Below, one piece after another: positions 61,490 to 64,000 of a stretch of 64,000 bases of DNA. Location: NCBI GenBank assembly GCA_964423405.1, contig CAYREY010000008.1:1-64000 (forward strand). Reading direction: 5' to 3'. Source of the DNA: Bog-950 sp964423405 (GTDB taxonomy: Bacteria > Bacteroidota > Bacteroidia > Chitinophagales > LD1). The first letter of the stretch is position 1; the number at the start of each line of letters is the position of its first letter. The notes under the pieces were generated by a model, which saw nothing but the letters and a program-made list of their open reading frames with translations, was not told the DNA's origin and did no database searches. A program made the translations under genes and the position numbers.

Positions 61490-63706
61490 ATGAAGAAGAA
61501 CTTTTACCATGTTCTGTTACTGGTGTTGTTGCTACCGGTAACGTTTGTGAGTGCACAGCAGCAATATCACCGGTGTTCATCGGCCGAGTATTTACTGCAA
61601 CAGTTACAGGCCGACCCCGGCCTGGCGGCCCGTATGCAGGCTATAGAACAGCATACACAACAAGTAGTAAATACTGGTGGCGATAACAGCCGTGCTATTA
61701 TTACCATACCGGTAGTATTTCACGTAGTGTACCGTACCACTGCCGAAAATATTTCCGATGCACAAATTCAGGCGCAGATCAATCAGTTGAACCTGGACTT
61801 TGCCCGTTTAAATGCAGACGCCTCAAACACACCATCTGCTTTTTCATCGCTGGCAGCAAACACCAACATTCAGTTTTGTCTGGCGCAGCGCACGCCAACC
61901 GGTACTGCAACAACCGGTATTGTGCGCAAACAAACTACTGTCACCTCATGGTCAACCAACGATGCAGTAAAAAAATCTTCATCGGGCGGCGATGATGCCT
62001 GGCCAAGCAGTAGCTATCTCAACATCTGGTCATGTAACCTGGGTAGTGGCCTGTTGGGCTATGCACAGTTTCCGGGTGGCGCAGCCGCAACCGATGGTGT
62101 AGTGCTGTTGTATTCATCAATAGGTAGTGTGGCCTCTCCCGGTACGGCGTCGCCATACAACCTGGGCCGTACGGCAACACACGAGGTTGGCCACTGGCTA
62201 AACCTGTATCATATATGGGGCGATGACGGCACCGGTTGCACCGGTAGCGATAACGTTGGCGATACACCTAACCAGGCCGGCGAAAACTATGGTTGCCCGG
62301 CTTACCCTAAAACCGATGGCTGTACCGCTTCATCGCCGGGTGTAATGTTTATGAACTACATGGACTATACCGATGATGGTTGTATGAATATGTTTACCAG
62401 CGGCCAGTCTACCCGTATGAATGCGCTTTTTGTAAGCGGTGGTGCGCGCGCTTCTATAGCCACCTCGGCGGGTTGCCAGCCACTTGTTGCCTGCAACACA
62501 CCGGGTTCGCTTTCTACTACTGCTGTGGCAGATAATACCGCAACGTTCAACTGGGCTGCTGTATCAGGCGCTGTTAGCTATGGTGTGCAATACCGCCCAA
62601 CCGGTACTGCTACCTGGACAACCGCTACTACCACTGGCACCACTTATACCGCTACTGCTTTAGCTGCCGGCACTGCTTACGAATGGCAGGTTAGAACAAA
62701 CTGCAGCGGAGGTTCTTCGGCCTATTCATCATCGGCTACGTTTACTACTACCGGCACTGCACCCTGCAATGTGGCCGGTACTTTAACTTCATCGGCTATC
62801 ACTTCTGCCTCAGCAACCATTGGTTGGGCCGCTGTATCGGGTGCTGTTAGTTACAATGTACAATACCGTGTAGTGGGCGCTGCCAGCTGGACCACCACCA
62901 GCACCACCGGTACCAGCGTAGCGCTAAGCGGTTTAACAGCTACCACCAGTTACGAGTGGCAGGTACAAACTGTTTGCAGCGCAGGCACATCGGCGTTCAG
63001 CGCATCGGCTACGTTTACAACCACCTCTACCTGTAGCGATGTATACGAATCGAACAACACTTCTTCTACCGCTAAAACAGCACCGCTTAATACAGATTTT
63101 ACCGCTATTATATCTTCAACCACCGATGTAGACTGGTTTAAATTTACAACGGTATCGCCTAACGTAAAGGTTAAAGTAGACCTTACCAATCTGCCGGCCG
63201 ACTATGATATGGTGTTGTATAAATCAAATGCCTCTACCAAGCTGGGTACTGGTGCCAACGGCGGTACCACCAGCGAACAGATTAAGTACAACGCAACTAC
63301 GGCGGCTACCTATTACTTAAAAGTGTATGGATACAACCGCGCCAATAATGCAACCAGTTGTTACAAGCTTCGCATTTCTACCGGCTCTACCAATTTCAGA
63401 ACCGATGGTGAAAGCCTGGCCACCGATGAGCAGGAAGTGGAAGTGTTTGCCGAAAGCGCTCTTAGGCTATACCCTAACCCCGCCAGCAATGTGCTTACTG
63501 TAGAATATGTAAGTGCAACAGATGGCGATGTGTGGGTAAACGTGTACAACCTGAATGGCCAGCGTGTAATACAACAGCAAGCTACAGCAACCACCGGCAG
63601 CAACAAGCAAACCATAAATACCGAAAGCCTGAGCAGTGGTGTTTATGTGCTGCAACTAAACAACGGCGGCCAAACACAACACATTAAGTTTACTATCAAC
63701 CAATAG
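61490..63706 (+). CDS. Secreted M43 (pappalysin-like) metalloprotease with FN3, PPC and T9SS domains
   Basis: 738 aa, signal peptide cleaved after VSA. The catalytic domain is at about 70-330: RTATHEVGHWLNLYHIWG, the HExxHxxxxxH zinc site (His231, Glu232, His235, His241), and the Met-turn MFMNYMDY (288-291). Two fibronectin-III-like repeats (about 338-424 and 425-510; each with TxxTFNWAAVSGAVSY-type wording) and a pre-peptidase C-terminal domain (DVYESNNTSSTAK, VDWFKFTT) follow, then the type IX sorting domain (LRLYPNPASNVLTVEY). It is exported to the surface or medium and probably degrades proteins. Confidence 0.96.
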   Translation: MKKNFYHVLLLVLLLPVTFVSAQQQYHRCSSAEYLLQQLQADPGLAARMQAIEQHTQQVVNTGGDNSRAIITIPVVFHVVYRTTAENISDAQIQAQINQLNLDFARLNADASNTPSAFSSLAANTNIQFCLAQRTPTGTATTGIVRKQTTVTSWSTNDAVKKSSSGGDDAWPSSSYLNIWSCNLGSGLLGYAQFPGGAAATDGVVLLYSSIGSVASPGTASPYNLGRTATHEVGHWLNLYHIWGDDGTGCTGSDNVGDTPNQAGENYGCPAYPKTDGCTASSPGVMFMNYMDYTDDGCMNMFTSGQSTRMNALFVSGGARASIATSAGCQPLVACNTPGSLSTTAVADNTATFNWAAVSGAVSYGVQYRPTGTATWTTATTTGTTYTATALAAGTAYEWQVRTNCSGGSSAYSSSATFTTTGTAPCNVAGTLTSSAITSASATIGWAAVSGAVSYNVQYRVVGAASWTTTSTTGTSVALSGLTATTSYEWQVQTVCSAGTSAFSASATFTTTSTCSDVYESNNTSSTAKTAPLNTDFTAIISSTTDVDWFKFTTVSPNVKVKVDLTNLPADYDMVLYKSNASTKLGTGANGGTTSEQIKYNATTAATYYLKVYGYNRANNATSCYKLRISTGSTNFRTDGESLATDEQEVEVFAESALRLYPNPASNVLTVEYVSATDGDVWVNVYNLNGQRVIQQQATATTGSNKQTINTESLSSGVYVLQLNNGGQTQHIKFTINQ

Positions 63707-63729
63707 CAGTATACACCCACATATTGCTT

Positions 63730-63764
63730 AAGGCCGGAGAGTATCTCTCCGGCCTTGTTGTTTT
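63730..63764 (+). terminator. Intrinsic terminator after the metalloprotease gene
   Basis: AAGGCCGGAGAG and CTCTCCGGCCTT form a perfect 12-bp stem over loop TAT, followed by GTTGTTTT. Confidence 0.95.
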
Positions 63765-63852
63765 ATACAACGGTGTCTTTTTTTTAAGATACTTTGCCTT
63801 TTGCTGTTTGTTCTTTGGCGTAACAATAGGGTAACTATTAAGGTTGCAGCCT

Positions 63853-63860
63853 TACATTTG
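63853..63860 (+). promoter_or_regulatory. Candidate -7 element of the last gene
   Basis: TACATTTG matches TAnnTTTG perfectly, 49 bases before ATG 63909, but no TTTG lies at the expected distance upstream. Confidence 0.3.
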
Positions 63861-63908
63861 GGTTGTTATGCTGTCCGTTCTGTAGTTTCATATTAACTCA
63901 AAATCCAC

Positions 63909-64000
63909 ATGAGAAAAAACTTTACCCTTCAAAAGTTATTGTCCATGGCGTTGTTCTCTTTTGCCCTATCAACAGCGGCCAATGCACAAACAGCGTCTTC
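63909..64000 (+). CDS. Exported protein, N-terminal fragment (continues past window)
   Basis: ATG 63909 opens MRKNFTLQKLLSMALFSFAL, followed by STAANAQ, a signal peptide with a probable AXA cleavage site. Only 30 codons are in the window, so no family can be named. It follows the metalloprotease terminator and is on the same strand. Confidence 0.8.
   Translation, partial: MRKNFTLQKLLSMALFSFALSTAANAQTAS

Overview
The window is draft-assembly DNA from a member of the Bacteroidota, probably of the Chitinophagia/Sphingobacteriia type. This placement is inferred from the gene content: two SusC-like TonB-dependent receptors with a carboxypeptidase-regulatory-like N-terminal domain, two secreted enzymes with type IX secretion (T9SS) C-terminal sorting domains, DUF1573, DUF3109, Big_5 lipoproteins, type III pantothenate kinase next to lptC, and one promoter that fits the Bacteroidota TTTG/TAnnTTTG consensus. 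There are no rRNA or tRNA genes that I can see. Three 100-N scaffold gaps (4952-5051, 8586-8685, 33959-34058) interrupt a collagen-like gene, the junction of a GNAT gene with an RND pump gene, and the start of a bile-acid-symporter-family gene. The last gap looks false, because its two flanks carry the same 55 bases.

Layout. 1-3.1 kb: minus-strand genes for a lipoprotein esterase (cut by the window edge), a DUF218 lipoprotein and an unknown helical protein. 3.4-5.5 kb: a secreted collagen-like repeat protein. 5.5-8.1 kb: a three-gene membrane operon (small anchored protein, HTTM-like polytopic protein, membrane SGNH hydrolase-like protein). 8.1-15.4 kb: a GNAT gene and a complete TetR-TolC-MFP-RND efflux operon. 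15.5-19 kb: methyltransferase, DUF1573, an unknown exported protein and rlmN. 19-19.9 kb: a DUF559 endonuclease-like gene bracketed by two nearly identical 243-244 bp repeats with GC-rich palindromic ends. 20-25.8 kb: SRPBCC, atypical SDR, then the run CapA-like/coaX/outer-membrane protein/lptC with overlapping or abutting ends. 25.8-28.9 kb: SDR, MFS and TrmH-family methyltransferase, with a short relative of the palindromic repeat between the last two. 29-32.7 kb: corA, nadD, an L,D-transpeptidase and a phosphatidylserine-decarboxylase-like gene, with a 532 bp gene-free stretch. 33-39.2 kb: symporter, TauD-like dioxygenase, RsmI-like methylase, class A PBP and DUF3109. 39.2-50.6 kb: TraB/GumN, phosphatase-superfamily protein, two small lipoproteins, a short asparaginase, then TonB receptor / T9SS esterase / TonB receptor. 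50.6-61.3 kb: a long minus-strand run (two glucosaminidase proteins, HI0933-type flavoprotein, hpt, msrA, O-methyltransferase, idi, gamma-carbonic-anhydrase-like, Big_5 lipoprotein, mnmG, ybeY). 61.5-64 kb: a secreted M43-type metalloprotease and the start of another exported protein.

Most of the window is housekeeping and cell-envelope biology. The most unusual signal is the DUF559 gene between palindrome-ended repeats, together with a degenerate relative 8 kb away. In both places the repeat supplies the stop codon of the neighbouring gene, which suggests a REP-like mobile family associated with a small nuclease. Secondary points are parS-like 16-mers next to mnmG and near 32.9 kb, a cluster of DnaA-box-like words at 30.6-31.1 kb, and a likely frameshift in a homopolymer near the end of the class A PBP gene.
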